From positions 434,001 to 498,000 of the forward strand of contig JACKBS010000006.1 of the NCBI GenBank assembly GCA_020634435.1: a stretch of DNA of 64,000 nt, in the 5' to 3' direction. Positions 8,781-17,255 of this stretch are shown in pieces. The DNA comes from Ardenticatenaceae bacterium (GTDB lineage Bacteria > Chloroflexota > Anaerolineae > Promineifilales > Promineifilaceae). Position 1 is the first letter of the stretch. Every line of letters begins with the position of its first letter. Made by a program: the position numbers and the translations under genes. The notes below the pieces were generated by a model. It did no database searches. It was given only the letters and a program-made list of their open reading frames with translations, and had not been told where the DNA came from.

Positions 8781-10418
8781 ATGTTTAGTAGCCAATCCAC
8801 CCGCCCGCAGGCCTTGAGCGCCCTACGGGAAATTGCCCGGGCGCTCAGTACCGCCTGGGATTTAGACACCACGCTCGACCTTATTGTGCGCAAGACCACC
8901 GAAGTGATGCACGTGGATTCGTGCACCATCTACCTGCTGGATTCCGACGGCACCACGCTGCGCTTGCGCGCCAGCACGGGGCTGGCCAATCGCGCCTTGG
9001 GCCGGGCCACGCTGGAAATGGGCGAAGGCATGACCGGCTATGCGGTGCAAAGCAACCAGCCGGTCTTCGCCCGCGATGCTCAGCAAGACCCGCACTTCAA
9101 ATGGGTGGCTGAAGCCGAGGAAACCCGTTTTGCCTCGCTGCTGGCGGTGCCGTTGGTGATTGAGACGGATGCCATTGGGGCGCTGAACGTGCAAACCCGG
9201 TTGCCGCACGATTTCAGTGAGGATGACGTTTCTTTGTTGTCGCTGATTGGCGACATTGCCGCCGGGACGCTGGCCAAAGCCCAACTTTATGACAAGCAAA
9301 CCCGGCAAATCGAGGAAATGCGTGCCCTGGCGCAGGTGAGCGAGGTGGTGACTTCACCACAATATCTGGATGACATTTTGGATGTGGTCACGGAAATGGC
9401 GGCCAAGATGATGGATACGGCCGTTTGTGCCATCTTCCTGCTCAACGAAACCGGGACCCACCTGGAGCTGCGTTCAGCGCGTAGAGAACAGACGCCCTAC
9501 CAACATCGCCCGCCCCTGCCCGCCGACCAAACCGACAGCGTTATTGGCAGCGTGCTGCACAGCGGCCAGCCGGTCTACATTGCCAACGTACAAACCGACG
9601 CCCGGTACAAGGGCCAGGCGCTGGCCCGTGAAGAAGGATTGGTTTCGTTGCTTTCCGTGCCGCTGAGCGTGCGCGACCGGGTGATTGGCGTCTTCAACTG
9701 CTACAGCACGGAGCCGCGCCAGTTCAGCGATGAGCAGCAAACGTTGTTTGCTACTTTGGCCAATCAAACTGCCCTGGCGATTGAAAATGCGCGACTGGTG
9801 ACCAATACGGCCGTTGTCCGCGAAATGCACCACCGCATCAAAAACAATCTGCAAACCGTGGCCATGCTCATGCAGCTTCAGCTGGCCGACGCCGATCGGC
9901 TAGACCCGCGCGAGGTACTACAAACCAACATCCACCGCATCCGCAGCATCGCCGCCGTGCACGAAATTTTGTCCGAAAAAGGGTTCCGCCTGGTGGATGT
10001 GAAGGACGTGCTGGAGCGAATCTGCCGCGCCACCGCCGAAACAATGACCCATCCTGGCCAGGCACTGACTATCCGCGTGTTTGGCGATGCCATCACCCTG
10101 CCCAGCAAACCCGCCACAGCCATTGCTTTGGTAGTCAACGAGCTGGTGCAAAACAGCTTGGAACACGCCTTTGCCGATCGCTCAAAAGATGGCCAGATCG
10201 ACATCTCTCTGGGGCGCTCGGCCGAAGAAATCATCATCATCGTGCGCGACAACGGCAGCGGCCTGCCAGATGAGATCAAGCCCGGTTTGGGCCTGGAAAT
10301 TGTGGAAACGTTGGTGCAGGAAGATTTAAACGGCCGTCTAAAATTCAATCGTCCCCCGCAAGGTGGCACCGAAATCAGCCTGCGCCTGCCGCGAACCATT
10401 GAGCAGGAAATTGGGTAA
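8781..10418 (+). CDS. GAF-GAF sensor histidine kinase of the HisKA_2 (PdtaS-like) type
   Basis: The 545-residue protein has two GAF domains (about residues 15-170 and 185-350), then a HisKA_2 dimerisation box with the phospho-acceptor His in VREMHHRIKNNLQTVAMLM, and a HATPase_c domain (VNELVQNSLEHAFAD, DNGSGLP, GLGLEIV). No membrane segment is seen, so it should be a soluble sensor of a small ligand. The ATG at 8781 was chosen over an upstream TTG that starts inside the IS3 end. The next gene encodes an ANTAR-type response regulator, the usual partner of this kinase class. Confidence 0.9.
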   Translation: MFSSQSTRPQALSALREIARALSTAWDLDTTLDLIVRKTTEVMHVDSCTIYLLDSDGTTLRLRASTGLANRALGRATLEMGEGMTGYAVQSNQPVFARDAQQDPHFKWVAEAEETRFASLLAVPLVIETDAIGALNVQTRLPHDFSEDDVSLLSLIGDIAAGTLAKAQLYDKQTRQIEEMRALAQVSEVVTSPQYLDDILDVVTEMAAKMMDTAVCAIFLLNETGTHLELRSARREQTPYQHRPPLPADQTDSVIGSVLHSGQPVYIANVQTDARYKGQALAREEGLVSLLSVPLSVRDRVIGVFNCYSTEPRQFSDEQQTLFATLANQTALAIENARLVTNTAVVREMHHRIKNNLQTVAMLMQLQLADADRLDPREVLQTNIHRIRSIAAVHEILSEKGFRLVDVKDVLERICRATAETMTHPGQALTIRVFGDAITLPSKPATAIALVVNELVQNSLEHAFADRSKDGQIDISLGRSAEEIIIIVRDNGSGLPDEIKPGLGLEIVETLVQEDLNGRLKFNRPPQGGTEISLRLPRTIEQEIG

Positions 10419-10425
10419 TCGAAAA

Positions 10426-10496
10426 CCTGGGGATGAATCCCCAGGCTATGAAAAACGCTACGATCTACTGATGAACCGGCTTTAGCCGGTTTTTTG
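10426..10496 (+). terminator. Double hairpin after the kinase gene
   Basis: The palindrome CCTGGGGATGAATCCCCAGG (10426-10445) is followed by the terminator-like AACCGGC TTTA GCCGGTT plus T-run (10474-10496). The second is a good rho-independent terminator; the first resembles an interspersed repeat. Confidence 0.75.
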
Positions 10497-10595
10497 TCTC
10501 AATCAGCGGTTTCCAACCGGTGGTGCGTAAGCTAAACGGCCGCCCTCAGTATTAAAAGTTGCCAATTCTCCCCGGTGCAAATTACAATCGGCCCT

Positions 10596-11156
10596 ATGCG
10601 CATTTTGATTGCCGACGACGAATCGATCATCCGCATGGGACTGAAATCGATCCTGCAAGAGCTGGGTCATGAGGTGCTGGCGGCCACAAACGGCCGTGAG
10701 GCGCTGGAAATGGCCCGCCGCCACCGGCCCGATCTGGCCATCTTCGACATCAAAATGCCCTTCACCGACGGCCTACAGGCGGCCAAAGCGCTGTCCAGCT
10801 CCCAGCCCATGCCCATCCTGCTGCTCACCGCCTTCAGCGAGCAAGACCTGATTGACAAGGCCACCGACCTGCCGATTCACGGCTATCTCATCAAACCCGT
10901 CAAGCCAGAGGAACTTTCGGCGGCCATTGCCGTGGCGACCAAACGTTTCCACGACAGCCAGGTGCTCAAAGAGGAAGCCGACAAGCTGGCCGACGCCCTG
11001 GAAACACGCAAACTGCTGGACAAAGCCAAAGCCCGGCTCATGGCCACTGGCCTGAGTGAAGAAGAAGCGTACAAAACGTTACAACAGCAGGCAAGAAACG
11101 GCCGTATTAGCCTCCGCGCCGTCGCCACCGCCATCCTCAAACAAAAACCCAGCTAA
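10596..11156 (+). CDS. Response regulator with C-terminal ANTAR RNA-binding domain
   Basis: It has 186 residues. The receiver domain (residues about 1-120) shows the acidic pocket ADDE, phospho-acceptor Asp in LAIFDIKMPF, Thr in LLLTAFS and Lys in YLIKPVKP. The C-terminal helical segment, with KARLMATGLSEEEAYKTLQ, matches ANTAR domains, which act as antiterminators by binding paired RNA hairpins. The start has TACAAT seven bases upstream and no Shine-Dalgarno, suggesting a leaderless mRNA separate from the kinase transcript. Together they form a PdtaS/PdtaR-like pair. Confidence 0.9.
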   Translation: MRILIADDESIIRMGLKSILQELGHEVLAATNGREALEMARRHRPDLAIFDIKMPFTDGLQAAKALSSSQPMPILLLTAFSEQDLIDKATDLPIHGYLIKPVKPEELSAAIAVATKRFHDSQVLKEEADKLADALETRKLLDKAKARLMATGLSEEEAYKTLQQQARNGRISLRAVATAILKQKPS

Positions 11157-11165
11157 ACCGAGATC

Positions 11166-11201
11166 AAAAAACGCCCTCCCCAAAACCTGGAGAGGACGTT
11201 T
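11166..11201. terminator. Bidirectional terminator between the response regulator and clpC
   Basis: A near-symmetrical stem (AAACGCCCTC with GAGGACGTTT) has A residues on the left and T residues on the right. It lies between two converging genes and can serve both. Confidence 0.7.
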
Positions 11202-11223
11202 AATTATTAGCTAGTTGCTACGC

Positions 11224-13701
11224 TTACGCATCCAGCGATTCTTCAACTGGTTTTGTCGCGTCTACCGTCGCATCCTCAGCCCGCTCGAATACCAGATGGT
11301 CGTCTGCCTCGTCGATGTGCACAATGTCGCCCGCGGTAAACTCACCCTTGAGCAGCTTCACCGACAGCGGACTCTCGACAAATCGTTGCAGCGCGCGTCG
11401 CAACGGCCGTGCGCCAAAATCTTCATCGTAGCCCTGCTTCGCCAGCCAATGCTGCGCCGCTTCGGTCAGGATGATTGACAGGCCACCTTGCTCAGACAGG
11501 CGCTCCTGCACCTCTTTCATTTGTAGCTGCACAATTTCTACCACGTGCTCTTCGCTCAGCGGCTCAAAGATGATGATCTCATCGATCCGGTTAATAAACT
11601 CCGGCCGGAACGTCTTCTTGAGCGCTTCTTCGATCCGCTTGTGGTTGGCGGCTTCATCTGCATCGCGGGTGCCCGCAAAGCCCAACGCCCCGGAGCTCTT
11701 CACAAACGAAGTGCCTACGTTACTGGTCATCACAATCACCGCATTGCGGAAGTTAACCATGCGGCCCTGGCCATCGGTGAGACGGCCGTCGTCCAGTAGT
11801 TGCAGCAGCGCATTCCACACATCCGGGTGCGCTTTTTCAATTTCATCAAACAAGACGACGGAATACGGCCGTCGCCGCACCTGCTCCGTTAATTGGCCAC
11901 CCTGGTCATAACCCACGTACCCAGGAGGCGCACCAAACAACCGGCTAACGGTGTGCTGCTCGCGGTACTCACTCATGTCCACACGGATCAGCGCGTCCTC
12001 ATCATCAAAGAGGAACTCGGCCAGCGCCTTGGCCAGCTCGGTTTTACCGACGCCAGAGCTGCCCAGGAAGATGAACGAGCCAATCGGCCGTCGCGGGTCG
12101 CTCAGACCAGAGCGGCTGCGGCGGATCGCATCCGACAACGCCACAATGGCCCGATCTTGCCCCACTAGGCGTTCGTGCAGCCGCTCTTCCATTTGCAGCA
12201 GCTTTTCGGCTTCCGTCTCCATCATCTGGGTAATTGGAATGCCCGTCCAGGAAGCGACCACGCTGGCAATATCTTCCTCGGTTACCACCTCATCCAGTTC
12301 ATTCTCCGACTGCCATTTTTCGCGAGCAGCGGCAAATTCCCCTTCCAGGCGCAGCCGTTCGGCACGAACCGTGGCAGCACGTTCGTAATCGCGCACGGTG
12401 TGGGCTTCTTCTTCTTCAGCGGTGAGCTTATCCAGCTCTACCTTGAGCATTTTTAAATCATTGGGCAGCGTATGCAGCGCTACGCGCAGCTTGGCCGCCG
12501 CCTCATCCATCAGATCAATCGCTTTATCGGGCAAGCGCCGATCCATCACGTACCGCTGCGACAGCTTAACGGCCGCCACCAACGCATCATCCGAATAAGT
12601 AATCTTGTGGTGCTGCTCATACTGCGTGCGCAAACCGCGCAGCATTTCGATGGTGTCGTCTACAGATGGCTCATCCACAAACACGGGCGCAAAACGGCGC
12701 TCCAGGGCGCTGTCTTTTTCAATGTACTGGCGGTATTCATCCAAGGTTGTGGCCCCCACACATTGCAGTTCACCACGAGCCAGAGCCGGTTTCAGCATAT
12801 TGCTGGCATCCATCGCCCCTTGGGCTGAACCAGCACCCACAACGGTGTGCAGCTCATCAATAAACAAGATGATCTCACCCTGCGCCCGCTGGATTTCTTC
12901 CATCGACGCCTTCAGGCGCTCTTCAAATTCGCCCCGGAAACGGCTACCGGCAATCATCGCGCCCAAGTCAAGCGAGACGACCTTTTTATTGAGCAGGTTC
13001 TCCGGCACGTCATTTTTGTTAATCTTCTGCGCCAACCCTTCGACGATGGCCGTTTTACCAACACCCGCCTCACCGATGAGCACCGGGTTATTTTTGGTCC
13101 GGCGGCTCAGCACCTGCACCACGCGCAAAATTTCATCATCGCGGCCAATGACCGGGTCCAGCTTGCCTTCGCGGGCCAGTTGGGTGAGGTCACGGCTGTA
13201 TTTGTCCAGGGTGCGGTAGCGGCTTTCCGCCTGCCGGTCAGTTACCCGCGCACCGCCGCGGAGCTCTTGAATGCTGTTGAGCACCCGATCGCGGGTTACG
13301 CCAAACTCCTGCAAAATGCGGGCCGATGGCGTGTTGCGCTCGCTCAAAATAGCCAGGAAAAGATGCTCGGTCGAGATAAACTCATCCTTCAACCGATTGG
13401 CTTCTCCTTGGGCCAGTTCCAGCACGGTGCGAATGCGCGGGGTATAAAAAATCTGCCCCACGCCGCCACCATAAACGGAAACTTTGGGACTGTTACGCAG
13501 TTCTTCTTCCAGTCGCTGCTGAATGGCGGCGACATCTACTTTAAGCTGATCAAGCAGTTGAGGAACGGCCCCATCTTCCTGCCGCATCAGAGCCAGGAAA
13601 AGATGTTCGGTATCGACCTGGGTATGGCCATATTCCTGGGTAAGCTCGTAAGCACGAGCAGCGGCATCCTGGGCACGTTCCGTAAATCTGTCAAATCGCA
13701 T
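11224..13701 (-). CDS. clpC: ATP-dependent Clp protease ATP-binding subunit ClpC
   Basis: The 825-residue AAA+ unfoldase has two N-terminal Clp repeats (starting MRFDRFTERAQDAA), a first AAA module (Walker A GEAGVGKTA, Walker B ILFIDELHTVVG), a short UVR-like middle segment (VRDYERAATVRAERLRLEGEF) and a second AAA module (GSSGVGKTEL, VVLFDEIEKAHPD). The short middle region and UVR helix favour ClpC over ClpB. The start at 13701 follows AAGGAAATAAAT; a longer frame to 13755 has no added domain. No clpP is in the window. Confidence 0.93.
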   Translation of the reverse strand: MRFDRFTERAQDAAARAYELTQEYGHTQVDTEHLFLALMRQEDGAVPQLLDQLKVDVAAIQQRLEEELRNSPKVSVYGGGVGQIFYTPRIRTVLELAQGEANRLKDEFISTEHLFLAILSERNTPSARILQEFGVTRDRVLNSIQELRGGARVTDRQAESRYRTLDKYSRDLTQLAREGKLDPVIGRDDEILRVVQVLSRRTKNNPVLIGEAGVGKTAIVEGLAQKINKNDVPENLLNKKVVSLDLGAMIAGSRFRGEFEERLKASMEEIQRAQGEIILFIDELHTVVGAGSAQGAMDASNMLKPALARGELQCVGATTLDEYRQYIEKDSALERRFAPVFVDEPSVDDTIEMLRGLRTQYEQHHKITYSDDALVAAVKLSQRYVMDRRLPDKAIDLMDEAAAKLRVALHTLPNDLKMLKVELDKLTAEEEEAHTVRDYERAATVRAERLRLEGEFAAAREKWQSENELDEVVTEEDIASVVASWTGIPITQMMETEAEKLLQMEERLHERLVGQDRAIVALSDAIRRSRSGLSDPRRPIGSFIFLGSSGVGKTELAKALAEFLFDDEDALIRVDMSEYREQHTVSRLFGAPPGYVGYDQGGQLTEQVRRRPYSVVLFDEIEKAHPDVWNALLQLLDDGRLTDGQGRMVNFRNAVIVMTSNVGTSFVKSSGALGFAGTRDADEAANHKRIEEALKKTFRPEFINRIDEIIIFEPLSEEHVVEIVQLQMKEVQERLSEQGGLSIILTEAAQHWLAKQGYDEDFGARPLRRALQRFVESPLSVKLLKGEFTAGDIVHIDEADDHLVFERAEDATVDATKPVEESLDA

Positions 13702-13843
13702 ATTTATTTCCTTGTTTTCTTGCTGAGGCCGCAGCGTTTTTTTGATTTCATCCACGAAATACAGTGCGGCAAATTACGGCCGTTACTTTACCTGACAATA
13801 ATAGGATTCGCGTAAGAATTCGGCCGTTTTTTGTTAACAGTTC

Positions 13844-14269
13844 CTAAAGCACTCGAATACCGTCCGCTTCTTCATAGCCATCGCCCCAGACCAGAATTTT
13901 GAATGGTGTCACTTCAATTAGGCGCCAGGTGGTGCTGTTATCGTAACGAAAATCCCACTCATACTTATGATAAAAATAATCAGCCAGCACATCCACTGTA
14001 CCTCGGTCGGCCACATGCGCTTCGCCTTCGATGATGACCACACTTTGCGGATCGGGCAAAGAAAGGGAAACAGCCTGATTATGATACATGTTGACAAACT
14101 TTTGGGTGTCGCTGCCGGTGGCGAAGTAAATTTTGCCATCGAGCCAGATAAACCAGAGGGGGGCCAGGTGCGGACGGCCGTCGAAGCGCACGGTTGCCAA
14201 CCAGATGGTCGTTTCGCGCCCCAATCGGCCCTCAATGGCTCGCCAGCGTTCTGGATTTCGTCGTCTCAC
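13844..14269 (-). CDS. Pyridoxamine 5'-phosphate oxidase-like flavin-binding protein
   Basis: The 141-residue split-barrel protein has TTIWLATVRFDGRPHLAPLWF and GKIYFATGSDTQKFVN, typical of small FMN- or F420-binding PNPOx-like proteins. The substrate cannot be told from sequence. Translation starts at GTG with TATAAT seven bases upstream (TATAATCTCCCCTGTG) and no Shine-Dalgarno, another leaderless-type start. Confidence 0.8.
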   Translation of the reverse strand: MRRRNPERWRAIEGRLGRETTIWLATVRFDGRPHLAPLWFIWLDGKIYFATGSDTQKFVNMYHNQAVSLSLPDPQSVVIIEGEAHVADRGTVDVLADYFYHKYEWDFRYDNSTTWRLIEVTPFKILVWGDGYEEADGIRVL

Positions 14270-14295
14270 AGGGGAGATTATACGAAAAAAAAGGT

Positions 14296-14376
14296 AATCG
14301 GTGAACAGTGGGCGGTAAACGGTAAAACGCAGTAATCGGAATACCGATTACCGATTACTGCTTACCGATAACCGTT
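14296..14376. repeat. GGTAATCGGTAAACGGT-type interspersed repeat, copy 1
   Basis: Short imperfect units (GGTAATCGG, GGTGAACAG, GCGGTAAACGG) are followed by their inverted copies (TACCGATTACCGATTAC). The repeat can fold on itself. It covers the 3' end of murI, whose last codons lie inside it. Related copies are at 15173-15222, 31651-31719 and 33186-33257. Confidence 0.75.
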
Positions 14377-15172
14377 CCCCGCGCCACACGGCCGTTTCCA
14401 CCACAACATCATTCAGCCCCAGCAGCTGCTCAACCTGCCGGGCATAGGGTTCGGCCGCGCCGGTGGTGAGGAAGCGCACGCTGCCGGGCTGATCACGTTC
14501 AGCCAGCAGGTTGTGTTGGCGCAGGACCACGCCAGTTTGGCGGGCCACCGCTGGAGCCGGATCGATGATGGTAACGGCCGTTCCCACGATCCCTTCCACC
14601 ACCGGCAGCACAAACGGGTAATGGGTGCAGCCTAGCACGACGGTATCCACGCCCGCTGCCAGCATGGGCGAGAGCGCTTGCTGCAAAATTTGGTGCACTG
14701 CCGGGCTGTCCAGTCGCCCCGCTTCAATTTCCGGCACCAGCCCGATGCAGGGATCTTCCCAAACGGTCACGCCCTGGGCATGTTTGGCCGTCAATCGAGC
14801 ATAACGATCGCTGGCAAAGGTGCCGCCCGTCGCTAAAATGCCCACCTTGCCACTTTGTGTCTGCCGGGCCGCCGGTTTGACAGCTGGCTCCATGCCTACA
14901 AATGGCACATCAAACTGCTCACGCAGCAGGCTCAATGCTGCCGCCGAAGCAGTGTTACAGGCAATGACAATTGCCTTGGCGTTCAGTTGTCGCTGAAAAA
15001 ATTGGGTAATGCCCTGGCTAAACTGAATGATTTCCTCAGCCGAGCGAGAACCGTAGGGCACATGCCCTTGATCGGCCAGATAGACGAAATGCTCTGCTGG
15101 CAGCTGCGCCTGCAAATGGCGCAGTACAGACAAGCCACCTATGCCAGAATCAAATACGCCAATGGGTGCCAT
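14348..15172 (-). CDS. murI: Glutamate racemase
   Basis: The 274-residue enzyme converts L- to D-glutamate for peptidoglycan. Motifs: IGVFDSGIGGLSVLR at the N-terminus, catalytic Cys in VIACNTASAAAL and second catalytic Cys in VVLGCTHYPF. The final residues after WRGER are read from an interspersed repeat and are probably not functional. The start lies just inside another copy of the same repeat, with no Shine-Dalgarno visible. Confidence 0.95.
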   Translation of the reverse strand: MAPIGVFDSGIGGLSVLRHLQAQLPAEHFVYLADQGHVPYGSRSAEEIIQFSQGITQFFQRQLNAKAIVIACNTASAAALSLLREQFDVPFVGMEPAVKPAARQTQSGKVGILATGGTFASDRYARLTAKHAQGVTVWEDPCIGLVPEIEAGRLDSPAVHQILQQALSPMLAAGVDTVVLGCTHYPFVLPVVEGIVGTAVTIIDPAPAVARQTGVVLRQHNLLAERDQPGSVRFLTTGAAEPYARQVEQLLGLNDVVVETAVWRGERLSVSSNR

Positions 15173-15222
15173 TTCGGTAATCGGTGGTCGGTAATCAGTA
15201 AACCGATTACGGATAAGTGATC
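15173..15222. repeat. GGTAATCGG-type interspersed repeat, copy 2
   Basis: CGGTAATCGGTGGTCGGTAA and the inverted ACCGATTACGG lie between murI and the next minus-strand gene. Same family as the copy at 14296-14376. Confidence 0.7.
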
Positions 15223-15965
15223 ATCGGCTCAGAGGCCGCTTCTACCAGACCACGAAACAGGCCAAGCATCGGCAGCAGATCATGAATGAGGTTTTCGGGG
15301 TGCCACTGCACGCCGACGGCGTAGGGATGGCCAACAACTTCCACCCCTTCAATGAGGCCATCGGGGGCAACGGCCGTTGCTCGCAAACTGTCTGCCAAGC
15401 GCCGGATGCCTTGATGATGCAGGCTGTTAACGGCCGTTTCCGTCGTACCCAACTGCCGTGCCAATAAAGAGTCAGGCATGATGGTTACCGGGTGGGCCAA
15501 ATAATTGCGCGGATGGCTCTTCACATGCTCGTGGTGCATTGCCTGGGGCATGAGCTGTTCCACATCTTCCCACAGCGAACCGCCCAGAGCCACATTCAGC
15601 ACCTGCAAGCCCCGGCAAATGGCCAGGAGTGGTTTTTGTTGAGCAACGGCCGTACGCGCCACAACCAACTCGACTCGATCCCGATCTTCATCAATGCCGC
15701 CCACGGTCGGATGCCCATCGCCATGATAAACGCTGGGCTCAATATCACCACCGCCGGGCAGCAAAATACCGTCCAGCTGCTGAATCACCTCACGCAGATC
15801 GTCATCGCTCAGGCCGAGCGGAATCATTACGGGCACGCCACCAGCAGCGGCAACGGCTTGCAGGTAAGACGGCATCAGCCCCAAAATATCCAGGGACGGA
15901 TTGTCGCCGGTTTGTTTACGGTAGGTTGTGCAGCCAATTAATGGCTTGCGGTTCATCGCACTCAT
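15207..15965 (-). CDS. Gamma-glutamyl-gamma-aminobutyrate hydrolase family protein (peptidase C26)
   Basis: The 252-residue class I glutamine amidotransferase-like hydrolase shows DGILLPGGGDIEPSVY, nucleophile Cys in LLAICRGLQVLN, and the His-Glu pair in GVQWHPENL. The family cleaves gamma-glutamyl amides such as gamma-glutamyl-GABA, as PuuD does in polyamine breakdown. The start at 15965 follows GGAGAATTGC; a TTG four codons earlier is less likely. It lies next to murI but no polyamine gene is nearby, so the substrate is uncertain. Confidence 0.88.
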   Translation of the reverse strand: MSAMNRKPLIGCTTYRKQTGDNPSLDILGLMPSYLQAVAAAGGVPVMIPLGLSDDDLREVIQQLDGILLPGGGDIEPSVYHGDGHPTVGGIDEDRDRVELVVARTAVAQQKPLLAICRGLQVLNVALGGSLWEDVEQLMPQAMHHEHVKSHPRNYLAHPVTIMPDSLLARQLGTTETAVNSLHHQGIRRLADSLRATAVAPDGLIEGVEVVGHPYAVGVQWHPENLIHDLLPMLGLFRGLVEAASEPMITYP

Positions 15966-16021
15966 GCAATTCTCCAAATATTTGTATGTCGTGAGTCCCT
16001 GTTATTTCTCAAAAACAGGTA

Positions 16022-16060
16022 ACAAAAAAGGGTGAAAGCTTGGCGCTTTCACCCAGTTTT
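16022..16060 (-). terminator. Terminator of rplS
   Basis: The perfect 10-bp stem GGGTGAAAGC / GCTTTCACCC is followed on the minus strand by TTTTTTGTT, about 100 bases after the rplS stop. Confidence 0.85.
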
Positions 16061-16151
16061 TGGTGCCAGATGAGTATCTGGTTTGGCGACACCATTTAAA
16101 CCATGCCCAGCGATATCGGTAGGATACGGCCGTAACATGGCAAAAATCGAA

Positions 16152-16505
16152 TTAAAACACCCGCTTTTCCCGCAGACGCGCCGATTTACCGGTACGTTCG
16201 CGCAAGTAGTAAAGCTGAGCCCGGCGCACGTAAGCATGACGATGCACATCAATTTTCTCAATGCGGGGGGAGTTCATCAGGAAGGTACGTTCTACACCGA
16301 CGCCATTGGAGGCAATACGACGCACCGTAAAGTTGCTGTTATTGCCGCTGCGGCGCATACGAATGACGGTGCCACGCACAATTTGGGAGCGTTCATTGCG
16401 CTCACCCACGTTAATCCGAACGTGAACGGTGACATCATCGCCTACGTTCAGTTCCGGCAATGATTCTTTTTCTTCATCAAAAGCTTTAAGCAGTAAGTCA
16501 GACAT
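16152..16505 (-). CDS. rplS: 50S ribosomal protein L19
   Basis: The 117-residue protein has the family core VGDDVTVHVRINVGERNERSQ, GTVIRMRRSG, GVGVERTFLMNSPRIEKIDV and RRAQLYYLRERTGKSARL. It sits at the interface of the ribosomal subunits. Here it is a single gene with its own terminator, without rpsP or trmD beside it. Confidence 0.96.
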   Translation of the reverse strand: MSDLLLKAFDEEKESLPELNVGDDVTVHVRINVGERNERSQIVRGTVIRMRRSGNNSNFTVRRIASNGVGVERTFLMNSPRIEKIDVHRHAYVRRAQLYYLRERTGKSARLREKRVF

Positions 16506-16707
16506 AATTCCATCTCCAGCGGCAAAAGCCCGCGAAATTTATCGTATTGTGTGACGAGCAATTGGCAATTTTGTTTGCACTTTCACATAAAGATAGCCCG
16601 CGCGGCGGGCTAGAGAGGGAAATATAACACGAGTACGGCTGCTTAGCAAGCGTTTTTTAAGACAAAGTTTAGGCAAATTGCCTGGTAGGAAACGGCCGTT
16701 AGCCAAC

Positions 16708-16741
16708 AAAAAAGCCCCAACACCTGGTTGGAGCTTTTTTA
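16708..16741. terminator. Bidirectional terminator
   Basis: AAAGCCCCAA / TTGGAGCTTT forms a stem with A and T runs on either side, directly after the small minus-strand gene that ends at 16764. Confidence 0.75.
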
Positions 16742-16763
16742 TCTTTTCTACAAAGGCCGAACT

Positions 16764-16961
16764 TTAGGCAGCTTTCTTGAGGACGGGCAGACCGTTGCGG
16801 CTTTCGGAAACCTCGTACCCACTGGGAACTGCATCCAGAGCGCCATCTTTTACTTCTTTAGCAAAGAAGTAGATGGTTTGGGTGCGGCCGTTTTTCAATG
16901 TGGTGTCTTTACGATGCAAGAAGTAGGTTTTACCTTTAGAATTTTCAAAACTAAATGCCAT
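16764..16961 (-). CDS. Small conserved-looking hypothetical protein
   Basis: The 65-residue basic protein starts MAFSFENSKGKTYFLHRK and contains QTIYFFAKEVK and a KAA tail. AAGGAAGGAAAAA before the ATG at 16961 is a strong ribosome-binding site, and a terminator follows, so it is a real gene. No domain or function is recognised. It lacks a signal peptide and membrane segment. Confidence 0.7.
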   Translation of the reverse strand: MAFSFENSKGKTYFLHRKDTTLKNGRTQTIYFFAKEVKDGALDAVPSGYEVSESRNGLPVLKKAA

Positions 16962-17255
16962 TTTTTCCTTCCTTATACACATAGAATTTCCGGACTCATG
17001 GCTAAATGAATCGGTCCGGTCTTTAATTTATGCCTCTGTAAACTTTGCCACGAGAGGCAACGATTGACCATGTTAGAGCAATATTGTTCAGTTGGCAAGG
17101 ATTTGGTCTGGAAAAACGGCCGTTTTCCTCCTGTAATCATGAAAAATTAAGGCAACGGCACCGCTTTGACGCCCCTTTTGTTGACTGCTATACTTCCTCG
17201 TTCCGCCTTAAAAGAAAGGACAATCAGAAAAACACACATTTACCTGGGAATATTT

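Noticed and set aside
12847..13815. A 322-codon plus-strand open frame opposite clpC
   Set aside because: It is an antisense shadow; all conserved motifs are on the minus strand.
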